Source: Prionace glauca (Eukaryota > Chordata > Chondrichthyes > Carcharhiniformes > Carcharhinidae). From it: a stretch of 64,000 nt of DNA. Positions 20,830 to 31,985 of the stretch are shown here, one piece after another; positions within the stretch are counted from its first letter, which is position 1; the number at the start of each line of letters is the position of its first letter. The notes beneath the pieces are model-generated. The model searched no databases, was not told the origin of the DNA, and worked only from the letters and a program-made list of their open reading frames with translations. A program made the position numbers and the translations under genes. Location: contig CM075760.1 in assembly GCA_037974335.1 (NCBI GenBank), forward strand, positions 58,743,812-58,807,811. The letters are read 5' to 3'.

Positions 20830-21520
20830 ACAGATCTCTAAAGACAGATAAGTCAACACCGGGAACAAAATAGTGAGGCTGAAATCATTTTGTTTGCAAG
20901 AACACACAACAGAATGTTTGTCAATAAATACTTACATATTAAATGTTCTTCAGTTGAAACACATGAACTGTTTGGTGTTTCCATGCATTCGTGGAAGACA
21001 GAGATGGGGTGAAGGTTATCACTGGGAAAACTGAAGGGGAATTGGTAAAAGAGATCATTTCTGCAAAGGGGGTTATTAAAAAATAGAATATTTAAAATAA
21101 ATAAGCACGCAAATGTCTATGATATTTCTTTGACATAGAACCATAGAATTCCTACAGTTCAGAAGAAAGGTTATCTTGGCCCACCGAGTCTGCATCCCAC
21201 CCAGGTCCTCCCCTCTGCCCTATCCCCATTAGCCCCACACATTTACCATGGCTAATCCACATACTCTAAGGGAAAATAACGGGCAATTTTGCATGGCCAA
21301 TCCAACTAATATGATCTGTTGTAATATAAATGAGGGACGGGTTTTGTGCAGTAATACAGAGACAGAACCGAATGCACCAGATATCGATACAGCACCTGTA
21401 CTAATATGAATGCAGACTGGGTCCAGTTCAGTCATTACTGAGAGAGTGTATACAGTATATTACTAACCAGCGTGGTGTTTTCTCATCTGATAGAAACATG
21501 ACATACTCAGTTTTGACAAA
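20830..21520 (-). repeat. inverted duplicate of 54730-55450
   Basis: The complement of this stretch matches 54730-55450 over its whole length, for example GAGAAAACACCAC, AGTACAGGTGCTGTAT, CAAAATTGCCCGTT, CCCCTTCAGTTTTCCCAGTG and CCTCACTATTTTGTTCCCGG. It carries a V-SINE tail (21135-21310), also present in the partner, so the SINE inserted before the duplication. Confidence 0.85.
21135..21310 (-). mobile_element. V-SINE 3' part
   Basis: Plus strand shows CCACCGAGTCTGCATCCCAC, AGCCCCACACATTTACCATGG and GCATGGCCAATCCAACTAA, the complement of the SINE 3' half (compare 22440-22600). Present at the same place in the duplicate at 54965-55135. Confidence 0.75.
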
Positions 21521-21646
21521 GACAAGGTCTTTGTGAAGGATAAAATATGAAGGATAAACTTGCAATTGGTGAATAAAAAGTCTGAAATACAATAAAAAGC
21601 AGGTGAGTCATTGATAAATGAATATTTTAAAAATCTTGTGTCATCT

Positions 21647-21718
21647 TCCCTGGTGGTCTAGTGGTTAGGATTTAGCGCGCTCGCTGCCGCAGCCCGGGTT
21701 CGATTCCCGCTCAGAGGA
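21647..21718 (+). tRNA. Glu-like tRNA gene (CTC anticodon), degenerate
   Basis: TCCCTGGTGGTCTAGTGGTTAGGATT is the vertebrate tRNA-Glu start (A box intact) and CGGGTTCGATTCCCG is a perfect T arm. The anticodon loop reads CGCTCGC, keeping CTC, but position 33 is G instead of U, the anticodon stem has a mismatch, and the 3' acceptor strand (TCAGAGG) no longer pairs fully with TCCCTGG. Probably a pseudogene or tRNA-derived SINE head. Confidence 0.65.
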
Positions 21719-22315
21719 TGTAGATTTATTGCTGTACAACAATCCTGCGTTCCTGCAGGTCAACAACTGTCAGAATCAGTGTGGGGAAGATTCCCTTGCT
21801 TGCGCCTGAATTGGAAAAGTCACATGTAAAGAAGCAAAAAGAAAATAAGAGAGCGATAGGCTGGAAAGTGCTGATGACTCAAAATACTGATACGGGTTAA
21901 AGTCTGGCTGTTAATGGGGGAAAATTTATTGTTTCTACCGACACAAAAATCTCGCAGATCTGTGCCCAAATCTCTGATTCAATGACAAGAAAACGTTTAC
22001 TTGAATGAACTGGTAAAGTCTCCCACCCCCAGTGAAGTGGAGGCAGTTTTCATTCAGAAACCAGTAACTGTGAGTTTAATAATGTGGGAAGGAGAAAGAC
22101 TCAGTTTGAGCGGTGACATTGCGGGAGGAATGGAGAGCTGGAGTTCACCTAGAAAAGCAGCAAAGTTTAAAATCAATGGTGTCCAACGTTGGATGGTCCA
22201 TTATCGGTGATAATTTAATGTTATTCAGCAGAATCACCACAGGATGGTGTATCACAGATTGATAATAAAACTTTGAATGGAGTGAACTGCAGTGACATTG
22301 AATGCAGGAGAAAGG
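21719..22315. other. no gene recognised
   Basis: No coding signal or repeat identified in this stretch. Confidence 0.3.
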
Positions 22316-22603
22316 ACAGCGCGGTAGCACAGTGATTAGCACTGATGTCTCACAGTGCCAGGGACTCAGGTCCTCGAGTCACCGCCTATGCAGAGTTTGC
22401 ACGTTCTTCCCGTGCCTCCGTGGGTTTCCTCCGGGTGTTCCAGTTTCCGATTCAAAGATGCGTGTTTTAGTTTGATTGGCCGTGCTAAATTGGTCCTAGT
22501 GTCAGAGGGATTAGAAGGGTAAGTATGTGGGTTTGCGGGGAATAGGGCGTGGGTGGGATTGTTGTGGGTGCGGACTCGATGGGTGGAATGGCCTCCTTCT
22601 GGA
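22316..22603 (+). mobile_element. V-domain SINE (HE1-like), near full length
   Basis: A tRNA-derived head (GCGCGGTAGCACAGTGATTAG, box-B-like GGTCCTCGAGTC) leads to the V-SINE core: GAGTTTGCACGTTCTTCCCG, GTGGGTTTCCTCCGGGTG. The 3' part has TTGGTCCTAGTGTCAGAGGG and ACTCGATGGGTGGAATGG. Family known from elasmobranchs; the exact subfamily name is not resolved. Confidence 0.85.
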
Positions 22604-22954
22604 GGAATCGAAAGAGGTAATGCAAATATACATTGTTTTTGTTGAAACAGCAGGTCAACTAAATGTATTTTCATTGCCATGTAAAAGCGGACCTGACATC
22701 TGCACTGAAATGTGATGAGGTTGGAAAAACTCAGGACATTACATGGCATGTGTGCATAAAGAAACAAAGATAAACCTTCACCTCCATCACCTTTCATTAA
22801 CATTGGGAATGTTTAGAAATAGAGGAAGTTTTTAAAAAGCGAAATCCAACAAGGTGGAAATAGAACAACACCTGGCAGGGTGGAAATTGCGATGGGTGTT
22901 TGGTCTGTTGCAATTTGTGTGAATTGATGTTTGAAGATGGATAAAGATGAAGCC

Positions 22955-25073
22955 TGTCCTAAGGGGAGGGTTTTAAATTGGGGAAGGGCTAGATACAGCC
23001 GGATTAGGCAGGATCTTAAAGATACGGACTGGGGTACGCTGTTTAACGGTAGGTCGACGCTGGGTATGTGGGAGTCTCTCAAGGGAAAACTAAAATCTTT
23101 ACAGGAAAGACATGTGCCGGTCAAGAGGAAGGATGGGAAAGGTAGGATTAGAGAGCCGTGGGTAACTAGGGATATTGAGGACCTGGTCAGGAGAAAGAGG
23201 GAGGCGTACACTAGATCGAGGCATTTGAGGACAGAGATAGCGTTAGAAAAATACAGAGAATGTAGGAGAGAACTTAAAAGGGGCATCAGAAAGGCAAAAA
23301 GGGCCACGAAATGGCTTTGGCGGGTAGGATTAAGGAAAATCCTAAGGCATTTTACAACTATATTAGAAACAAAAGGATGGTTAGAGGGAACATTGGTCCT
23401 CTCAGGGACAGAGGAGGGGAACTATGCTTGGAGCCTGGGGGAATGGGGGAGATCTTGAATGAATACTTTGCGTCGGTATTCACTCAGGAGAGGGGTCAGT
23501 CCTCTGCTGCTGTGCTTGAGAAGTTTGAGGATCCGATGAGGGAAATAGTCATCACGAGGGAAGAGGTGTTGGGATTTTTAGACAGTATAAAGACGGACAA
23601 ATCTCCGGGGCCTGATGGCATCTATCCTAGGCTGCTAAGGGAGGCGAGGGATGAAATTGCTGGGCCTCTGACGCAAATCTTTGTCTCTTCTTTGGACACA
23701 GGTGAGGTCCCAGAGGATTGGCGGATTGCAAATGTAGTACCGTTGTTTAAGAAGGGTCAGAGGGATAACCCAGGGAACTATAGGCCAGTGAGCTTGACTT
23801 CAGTTATAGGCAAGATAATGGAGAGGATCCTCAAGGATAGGATGTATGAGCATCTGGAGCGCTGCAATCTGATCAGGGATACGCAGCATGGCTTCGTTAC
23901 AGGGAGGTCGTGCCTTACGAATCTATTGGAATTTTTTGAAGAGGTGACAAAAACGGTTGACGAAGGACAAGCCGTTGATGTTGTTTATATGGATTTCAGT
24001 AAGGCGTTTGACAAGGTCCCTCACGGTAGGCTGATAGAAAAGGTGAAGGCTCATGAGATACAAGGCCAGGTATGTAGATGGGTGGAGAACTGGCTTGGGA
24101 GGAGGAGACAGCGGGTAGTAGAGGAGGGCTCCTTCTCCAATTGGAGGTCTGTCACCAGTGGGGTGCCGCAGGGCTCGGTACTAAGACCTCTACTATTTGT
24201 AGTATATATTAATGACTTGGAAGAGGGGGTAGGTGGTGTGATCAGCAAATTTGCTGATGACACTAAGATGGTTGGATTGGCGGGTACTGAGGAGCAGTGC
24301 CTGGCAATGCAACAGGACATAGATAGGCTGGTAGATTGGGCAGATAGATGGCAAATGGAATTTAATCCGGAGAAATGCGAGGTGATGCACTTTGGCCGGA
24401 ATAATGTGGAAGGGAATTATATGATAAAAGGTAGAACTATCCGGAGTATAGATACGCAGAGAGACCTGGGGGTGCAGGTACACAAGTCCCTGAAAGTGTC
24501 GGTGCAGGTGCAGAATGTGATGAGGAAAGCGTATGGCATGTTAGCCTTCATAGGAAGGGGTATAGAATATAAGAGTAGGAGTCTGATGTTGCAGTTGTAT
24601 AGAACGTTGGTTAGGCCTCACTTGGAGTACTGCGTCCAGTTCTGGTCGCCGTACTACCGGAAGGATGTAGAGATCCTGGAGAGAGTGCAGAGGAGATTTA
24701 CCAAGGTGTTGCCTGGTATGGAAGGGCTGTCTTACGAGGAAAGATTGAACGCACTTGGGCTGTTTTCCCTTGAGAGACGTCGGCTGAGGGGGGATCTAAT
24801 AGAGGTTGATAAGATTATGAAGGGGACAGATAGAGTAGATGGTGATAAGCTTTTTCCGCTATTAGAAATGGATAGAACGAGGGGACACGGGCTTAGGGTG
24901 AGGGGGGCTAAGACTCATATTAGAGGGCAGTTTTTCACACAAAGGGGAGTGGGCATGTGGAATGCACTGCCAAGTAAGGTGGTGGATGCAGGCACGCTAG
25001 CGTTGTTCAACAGTCACTTGGACAGCCACATGAGCGGTCTACATATAGGGGGATATAGCAGGCCTTACTAAGC
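22955..25073 (+). mobile_element. CR1-clade LINE with near-complete reverse transcriptase
   Basis: The 5' part (22965-23310) encodes the linker before the RT: NWGRARYSRIRQ, WVTRDIEDLVRRKREAY. The frame shifts by one base near 23305, and the RT ORF then runs open for 587 codons to a stop at 25071. RT blocks in order: [51 protein letters not shown], the first catalytic Asp in [30 protein letters not shown] (consensus has G for R), and the catalytic FADD in ISKFADDTK. The tail has LVRPHLEYCVQFWSPYY and DRTRGHGLRV. The endonuclease domain is absent, so it is 5'-truncated. Apart from one frameshift it is unusually well preserved. A different CR1 subfamily from the 982-2238 and 59-62 kb copies. The exact 3' end beyond 25073 is unclear. 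Confidence 0.9.
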
Positions 25074-25261
25074 ATTGTAGGCTTGGGGTCAGTTTTAGCC
25101 TCAGGGATATAGAGTTTCTTAATAATGAATTTTTTATCCACAGGCACTTAAGTCCAGCAAGGGGCATGCGGGCGGCAGGTTGTGGTGGGCTGCTCTTGGA
25201 TATTGCTTCGGGAGTTGCCTACTGCTTCATGTCGTTGGTGTGCGTAAACTGGACCATCTCG

Positions 25262-25580
25262 AGGGCATCATGGCAGCTCAGAGACTATCTCTGTTGCTGT
25301 GTGGACACATGGATTTGGGCCTGTGTCCGTGGGAGTTTGCGCGTTCTCCCCGTGGTTGCGTGGGTTTCCTCCGGGTGCTCCGGTTTCCTCCCACATCCCA
25401 AAAATGTGCTGTTCGGCTGATTGATTGGGTAACAAATTGTCCCTATATTGGACCTCCCTGATCCTCACACATTAGGCATAGACTAGAGTCATGAATAGGT
25501 CACTGACCATGGGACGGCGGCGCGGGCTCGTTGGGCCGAAGAGCCTGTTTCCCGTGCTGTGTTGTTCTTTGTTCTTAAGA
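25262..25580 (+). mobile_element. V-SINE variant with TTCTTTGTTC tail
   Basis: Contains GGGAGTTTGCGCGTTCTCCC, GTGGGTTTCCTCCGGGTGCT and CCGGTTTCCTCCCACATCCC. Its 3' part differs from 22316-22603: GGGCTCGTTGGGCCGAAG and GTGTTGTTCTTTGTTCTTAA, matching the minus-strand copies at 18290-18480 and 43541-43860. The tRNA head is damaged. Confidence 0.8.
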
Positions 25581-25640
25581 CAGTGCGAGACAAAATGCGG
25601 TGCAATTAGCAGATAGCACAGAAAACCAGCAATGGGATCC

Positions 25641-25713
25641 TGCCGAAACCCAGGATTGAACCAGGGACCTTTAGATCTTCAGGCTAACGCTCTCCCGACT
25701 GAGCTATTTCGGC
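25641..25713 (-). tRNA. TRNAF-GAA: tRNA-Phe (GAA)
   Basis: 73 bases. On the minus strand: acceptor GCCGAAA/TTTCGGC perfect, A box TAGCTCAGTCGGGAGAGC, anticodon stem-loop with GAA in CTGAAGA, T arm GTCCCTGGTTCAATCCTGGG-type, discriminator A. It matches the vertebrate cytosolic tRNA-Phe almost throughout; box B reads GGTTCAATCC, with A for the usual G. A TTTT Pol III terminator follows about 15 bases after the 3' end (25622-25625). Looks functional. Confidence 0.93.
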
Positions 25714-25974
25714 CGGCTGGTAGGTGGGAAGCTTCCGTCTCCCAAATATCGAAGAGAGTAATGATTTGGAGCGCTGCTCCTTCATCAGAGTGTTTAACTC
25801 GGCAGTCAGAAATTCACTGTGTGTGTGATCTCAAAAGGGGCCACTTGCACCCACTGCTTTACCCCGGCAAATTGTTCAGTTGGTAATGTTTCTGTTCGTT
25901 GTTCTTGACGAAAATGACACTGTACACATCCCTGCATTCAATATGAACTGTGAGACCAAAACCCAAATCCATTT

Positions 25975-26056
25975 TGGCAGCGGTGGGACTCGAACCCACG
26001 CCTCCGAAGAGACTGGAGCCTTAATCCAGCGCCTTAGACCGCTCGGCCACGCTACC
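25975..26056 (-). tRNA. TRNAL-AAG: tRNA-Leu (AAG)
   Basis: 82 bases, class II with a long variable arm. On the minus strand: acceptor GGTAGCG/CGCTGCC, A box TGGCCGAGCGGTCTAAGGC, anticodon loop ATTAAGG with AAG, variable arm TCTCTTCGGAGG, box B GGTTCGAGTCC, discriminator A. Apparently identical in layout to vertebrate tRNA-Leu (AAG). TTTT terminator about 14 bases downstream (25958-25961). It lies 261 bases from tRNA-Phe on the same strand. Looks functional. Confidence 0.94.
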
Positions 26057-27260
26057 ACGTGAAACGCTGTCACAATAATGTTATTTGATGATAACGTTAC
26101 TGAAATTCATTAAAAGCAATGGAACTTGGAACCATCAGGAGGATTGAGCCTGCTCCTTCACTGATTTAGGTTAGTCTGAACTGAGGAACAAACAGAAATC
26201 ATCTCACCTCAGAAACACAAGGAGCTGCACACAGTAACATGCAGTGAAGGGCCGGCATCATTTAAACTGTCCTTCAGCTCGTCTCTTCCCAATTTCTGCC
26301 AGAAATGACAAGAGAACCTCCTGTTGAATTTGCTCAGAGTCTGCACTACAGGACACGAGGCGCGACTGTATTTTATATGTTCATCCAGGTAACAACCCAC
26401 ATGTGTTTTCTGAGTTTGGATGGGAGGAATAAATTTTTAATTTCAGACCAGTAATCCGAACAGCAGGGAAAGACTCAAACTGTAACCACCAGGCCAGCAG
26501 CTTACAGCGTGTTTTAGAATTTACTTTATCCACGCTGCTTTTGTTACTTTAATTTTTACACCAGACCACTTTCATCACAAACAGATTTCTCCCGCAAAAT
26601 GACAGCTTCTGATTCAACCATGATGTGTTCGGCCAATGAAAACATTCCCTGAACACTCCAGTATAATTATCACTTTCGCTTCTGACAGTTCGAAACTGAA
26701 CTGAAATATTTCCAAACGCTTTTCAATGCAGAGTGAGGGAAAAGTTCCATTATTCAATGTGAATGTAAACGGTGAAATCTGACTCATTAGCACACAGATT
26801 TTACATTGCAACATCTCAATCGTTAGTACTTTGCAGTCTATCACTGTCCTCTTTCTGTGTTTGTTCTTGAACGTTCCACGTATGAAATTTCCAGCTCTGA
26901 TCTAAACTTGCAAACCTCACTCGGCTGATTCTAGTAGATCTGCTTTCGATCGGAGAGTCAATCAGATCATTATTAATGGTTTGCTGAGATCAAATAATCT
27001 TATTTTCCTCGGTGGAAATTGAAACAACACATCAGTGGGGAAGTGCTGAACACAAACCACTGGACTACCAGGGAAACCAGTGAACAGTAGTTTCTAAACT
27101 GACTTAACACAAATCCCTTTGCTTCTTATTTTCATTTAGATCATTTTTTCACTTCTGACACTTTCCATTTTCAAAATGTCCGTTTGGATGAAACATGATT
27201 GCCTCGTTCAGCCAATGACAACACGGATTGAGCTGGGCCATGGAATTGATAGTGAGGTGA
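26057..27260. other. no gene recognised
   Basis: 5' flank of tRNA-Leu and unassigned sequence. Small ORFs have no recognisable features. Confidence 0.35.
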
Positions 27261-27264
27261 AATT

Positions 27265-27450
27265 GTCTCATAAGCTGATGAAGTTTAGAAGTGAGGGGGG
27301 AATCTGATCGAGGTATATACAATTCTAAATGGATTGATAAATAAAGATAGACCCAAAGTTTATTTTTTTATGGGGCAATTTAAAACAAGAGGTCATATGG
27401 ATAATTTGACGGTCGGTAGGTTTAAAACTGAGATGAGGAGGGGCTATGGC
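27265..27450 (+). mobile_element. CR1-like LINE 3' fragment
   Basis: AAGTTTAGAAGTGAGGGGGG, ATCTGATCGAGGTATATACA, CAAGAGGTCATATGGATAA and AACTGAGATGAGGAGG correspond to the RRLRGDLIE ... RTRGH ... FRTEMRRNF end of CR1 polymerases. Confidence 0.6.
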
Positions 27451-27555
27451 CTGGGAACCTTAGTAGTTAGTAAAACTAATATTTCGAAGTTTCTGGCGAG
27501 AGACCACATTCTGCAACTTCATGAATGGGGACATTGAATGTTTAGATATAGAAAC

Positions 27556-27795
27556 GAGCGGCACGGTAGCACAATGTTTAGTAGTGCTGCTTCACAGCTT
27601 CCAGAATCCTGGAGTTCGATGCCCAGCTCTGGTCAATGTCTGTGTGGAGTTTGTACATTCTCCTCGTGTCTGTGTGGGGATACTCCAGTTTCTTCTCACA
27701 GATAGGCGGGTTCTTGGTGTATCTGCATCTATATGTGTATGCCTCTCTGTAGCCTCCAACACCTGTGTGTGTGTCCCTGTAAATCTCTGATTCTT
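27556..27795 (+). mobile_element. V-SINE (HE1-like)
   Basis: Head GCGGCACGGTAGCACAATG with box-B-like GGAGTTCGATGCC, then GTGTGGAGTTTGTACATTC and the degenerate V core GTGGGGATACTCCAGTTTC. The 3' end is decayed. Confidence 0.75.
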
Positions 27796-27879
27796 TGTTC
27801 CTTTTTTAAGACTAAACCGTGAAAATGTCTGACAAATGAATTAAAGAGAGCAGAAATGTTTACCCACTAAGATTCTGAA

Positions 27880-28830
27880 TGTGATTACCGTCTGATAACT
27901 GCATCGAATGTACAATTTGATGTCTCATGTAATCGCAACTTCAATCTCCGGACATTATCTCCCAATGGGAAATGAAGAACACGATTTATCTGCGGTGTCT
28001 GGTTATAAAAAGGGCGAATACGCCAGCCGAGATCCTTCTATAATCTCCAATCTCGGACAACATCGTTCAATATTCATATTTCAGTAACCAGTTCACAGAC
28101 TCACAAGCACCAGCGCCTGCAGTCTCTGTGGTCCACCAACAGTTGGAGGTGTTGTATCACTTTAATCGCAAGGTTAGTGCAGCAGGTTTGAGGAGATATT
28201 TGAAGAAAATTGATTTCACTGTTTCCATGGAAAGGGAACAATCAGTATAGCAATGGTATTAATGTCTCTGTCAGTAAGATTCACAGGAAAATCTGGCCGA
28301 AGGATAGTGAATTTAATACTTGCATTCATATTTACCTTCCCGCTAGTGAACATGTCGATTACCAGCTAATTATTGTATAAACTTACCTTTTAGTGATTTA
28401 AAGATTTGTCTATTTTCTCATCCAGACATTATCAAATAATCTTTCATTATAATTGGACACATGTCTCTTTTTCGCTGGATTTTCCATTCCTCGATGCTCA
28501 GTTTTTCCCTTAGTCCGTTTAGGCAGGCCTCTATGTTATGTTCTGTGTGTATTTAAAATGTAGTTGCTTGTTATAATTTTTGACTTCAGCACAATTCGAG
28601 CCCTAACTCACTCAGATCTATAACAAACACAGCAAATTGCATGAGCGCCTCAAAATGACTAACTGTGCACTGATTTGAGTTATTAGCTCATTAACCAATC
28701 TCACTGTCGAATGCCGACACGGGATTTTATTAAGTGTAATCGCAGACAATCCAATTTTCTATCCGAGCTGCAATCTGACTCTGAATGGAACTCAATGGGA
28801 ATTTGGGGCTAGTGTTTCATTGACATCATC
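27880..28830 (+). repeat. old non-coding duplicate of 17400-18290
   Basis: See the partner: collinear, same orientation, heavily diverged. A C run of about 19 bases follows at 28905-28923. Confidence 0.5.
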
Positions 28831-29166
28831 ATCTCAGTATCCATCATAATTTCCCATGCCCTCCGCACTCCCAACTCCCTCCACGCCCCCAACGCCTCCC
28901 CCCGACCCCCCCCCCCCCCCCCCCACCTCCACCCCTCGACAAACGCTTTGGCTTGGGAGAGTTTTTCGTATCATTTGGCTGGTGTTGGGTTCTGGGGGAT
29001 CCAATGAATCTTTATTGTCTGTAGGTTAAGGAGAGATTAGTCTCTGTCTACGAGACTGTTGGCTTCTTAACTGGTGGGCTATTTTCTTTGTTTTGTCCTG
29101 AACCTTTTTCTCTCCCCTTTCTTGAGGTCCATATTCTTGCTATTGTTTTGTATTGGCTTTATTGTC

Positions 29167-29262
29167 ACCGAGGGTTAGGGTTAATGTTAAGGTTAGAGTT
29201 AGATAGTTAGTTAGGGTTGTGGTTAGTTTTAGTGTTAAGGTTAGGGTTAGAGTTATGGTTAC
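29167..29262 (+). repeat. degenerate interstitial telomeric repeat
   Basis: GAGGGTTAGGGTTAATGTTAAGG and further variants of TTAGGG (TTAGAG, TTAGAT, TTAAGG, TTAGTT) run for about 95 bases. The exact hexamer TTAGGG occurs a few times. It directly precedes a Penelope-type terminal region. Confidence 0.8.
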
Positions 29263-29274
29263 AATGTGCAAATT

Positions 29275-29690
29275 TCATGCAGACAGTGACCCTAGGCCGG
29301 AATTGGACCCAAGTCTCTGGTTCCTCATACATGAGAACAGCCTGAACTGGGAGTTTGGGTTCATGTCACGCTTTCTATAACCCCCATTACTTTCCTGGGC
29401 TAGCAAAATCTCACTAACTGTCCCGTCTGGAGACAATACACATCTCTTTAACCTGTGCTTAACCCTTTCTCCACTCACATTGTCTGTACCTTTGAGACTG
29501 GATTACTTGTAAAGACCTCCAGTCAAACCATTATTTTGAAAATTGAGTTTGTGTCTTTATATGCCTTATTTGTGCACAGAACTCCCGCTTAACTGACGAG
29601 GGGGCAACGCTCGAAAGCTAGTGGCTTTTGGTACCGAATAAAACTGTTGGACTTTAACCTGGTGTTGTGAGACTACTTGCTATGAAGCAA
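29275..29690 (+). mobile_element. Penelope-like terminal region
   Basis: Homologous to 40320-40620: both have CTTTAACCTGTG, a CTAACTGTCC/CTAACTATCC block and the end TTTAACCTGGTGTTGTGAGA. It contains CTGACGA (29593-29599), a GC-rich hairpin and GAAAGC (29613-29618), the arrangement of a hammerhead-ribozyme core. Assignment to Penelope rests on the GIY-YIG remnant flanked by the same ends at 39.2-40.6 kb. Confidence 0.65.
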
Positions 29691-29805
29691 AAGTGCTAAC
29701 CATTGTATCACGTTGCTTTTGTTGCAGTAATCTGTTTGTTCTCTTCAATTTAATTCATGCGAAAGATCAAGAAATCTAATTATATCCCTAGAGCCTGACA
29801 TCTGG

Positions 29806-29813
29806 TATAAATA
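29806..29813 (+). promoter_or_regulatory. TATA box for GPR139-like gene B
   Basis: TATAAATA about 50 bases before the ATG at 29863. Same octamer as upstream of gene A. Confidence 0.5.
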
Positions 29814-29862
29814 TGGCAATTCATCAATGTAGTGCAGAGTGCAATCAGCACTTCTGGAAGAA

Positions 29863-31692
29863 ATGCATGGAATACCAAAAGGCCTGGTGTTTGCCATTTA
29901 TTATCCAGTCATAGCAGCTATCGGAGTTTCAGGTAAGATATCTGAGTTATTTAATAGCTGCCAAAAACATATTGATTGGTTGCATCAATTCCCTCAATGT
30001 TTGTTACTTATCCCCAACTCACAACAATCTAAGCCTGCTTCTAGTGCCAAGCACTCATTGGCTCAGCCCGGGAGTTCTATTTCACATTTACAGCTTGTGC
30101 TGTGCCGGGACCCAGCATCGTTTCGAATTGTTCTGTTTTCTGCAATGAGTCAAGCAACATAACTGGTCAAATCTCTCGTATTTAGAGTATTGTTTTATAT
30201 ATCACCGGATATTTCAGATGATTATCAGGGATACAATTCAGTCTTAGCGCTGCTTCCCAAATCTCCTCCACAAGCTCAGACAACTGCTAATAATTGTCAA
30301 TTTATTTGCCTTCGTTTGAAGGTGTATTCGTGAAAATTCACTGCAGATTTTTCCAAAAGTAAATCGTTTTGCTGTCATTCATGTGTCATATTTAATACCC
30401 ATTGCTGTATAATCCTTGACCTTACTAACTTCCACACTTAATGATAGCTATTTTCCAATTTACCTGCTCCATTTTTTGAAATTACTTATTTTCATGTCAT
30501 TGTATTGTGCATTTAATGCTGGTTTTGATGTGTTTGCCATTTCGCATTATGCCTTTGTCCGGTCTCACTAAAGATACAGTCAATTTTGTTAACATTCCTT
30601 ATTATTAATAAAAATATTATTATTAACCAGAAACAATTGTCTCTGAGATGCACATATCACGCAGAACACAATGTCATTAATTGTTTTTTATTTGCGATGA
30701 ACTTTCCATTTCTTACGCTTTCATGCACAAATTCTCACAATCTCTTTCCCTCTATTGCAGCTAACACAGCAGTGATTATGATCCTCGCGAGAAGAAGTTG
30801 TGGTCTCTCCAGATGTATCACGTATTACCTGGTGTCCATGGCGGTGGCAGATCTCCTGCTCATAATATCAGCTGTGGTATTGAACCGGATTGCTGGAATA
30901 TTTTTTCCATCCAGTTTTTTGTCTGTCACACCCATTTGCAGTTTCCGGACCGCCCTCAATTCTGCCGCCATGGACAGTTCTGTCTGGTTAACCGTCGCTT
31001 TCACGTTTGATAGATTTGTGGTTATTTGTTGCCAGAAACTCAAAGTGAAATATTGTAATGAAAATGTGGCGACTTTGGTCATTGGAATCGTGTCCACACT
31101 GACCTGTGTAAAAAATGTCTTTCTGTACTTTATTTATGAACCCATGTACATCATTAACAATGTACCCTGGCTCTGCAACGTAAAGCTAATATTTTACACA
31201 TCCCCTTTCTGGGCTGCTTATGACTGGATGCGTTGCATTGTAACCCCTATCCTCCCATTCATTTTGATTTTTCTGTTGAATGCTCTTACGGTAAGACACA
31301 TTCTAGTGGCCAATAGAGCCCGCAGGAGACTCCGGGCCCAGGGCAATGGAAAGATTCAGAGCGACCCAGAGGTGGACAAGCGGAAAAAGTCTATTGTTTT
31401 ACTCTTCACAATTTCGGGAAATTTCATCTTGTTATATTTGTTATTTCTTATAACTATCATCAATGTCCGAATTGCAAAAGTTACTTATTTCTCAGGTTCT
31501 AGTTTCAGTGATACATTTAATCTTGAGGAAAATGGATATATGCTTCTGTTTTTGTGTTCCTGCATTAACCCATTGATTTATGCTGGGACTCAGAGTAAAA
31601 TCAGAGCCGAGTTAAAGAATTTGGTGACATACCCACTAAAACAATTTGGCATCTTTTTTCAAAATTTTACACGTAGGATGAACAAATGTTAA
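29863..31692 (+). CDS. GPR139-like receptor B, two exons
   Basis: About 333 residues. Exon 1 (29863-29932) encodes MHGIPKGLVFAIYYPVIAAIG and ends phase 1 at a GTAAGATAT donor. The 828-base intron ends TCTATTGCAG; exon 2 (30761-31692) continues ANTAVIMILARRSCGLSRC. TM2 SMAVADLLLIISAVV; TM3 end FTFDRFVVICC (DRF for DRY); TM5 region TPILPFILIFLLNALTVRHIL; TM7 SCINPLIYAGTQ, which keeps NPLIY, unlike genes A, C and D. A basic C-terminus ends FTRRMNKC. Conserved Cys in TPICSFRTAL and WLCN. Frame intact and same intron position as gene A. GPR139/GPR142-like; ligand unknown. Confidence 0.88.
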
Positions 31693-31724
31693 TGCCATTT
31701 ATTCTCAGTCAGTGAAGTGTTCCT

Positions 31725-31985
31725 TTCCGTCCGTTCATTCCTCCGCCCGTCCTTCTCTCTCTCTCCACCCAGCCATCCCTCCATCTGTTGGTCGTCCACC
31801 AGCTCATCCATCCATTTGTCCTTTCATCCGTCCATCCACCCATCCAACCATTCCCCATCCGTCCATCCACCCATCCAACCATTCCCCATCCGTCCATCCA
31901 CCCATCCAACCATTCCCCATCCGTCCATCCACCCATCCAACCATTCCCCATCCGTCCGTCCATCCATCCAACCAACTAGCTATTC
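31725..31985 (+). repeat. CCATCC-rich tandem repeat, 31-bp unit
   Basis: Four units of CGTCCATCCACCCATCCAAC plus CATTCCCCATC (about 31830-31955) within a longer CATC/CCATCC-rich tract. Gly/Trp and Ser/Pro ORFs here are artefacts. It starts about 35 bases after the stop of gene B. Confidence 0.9.
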
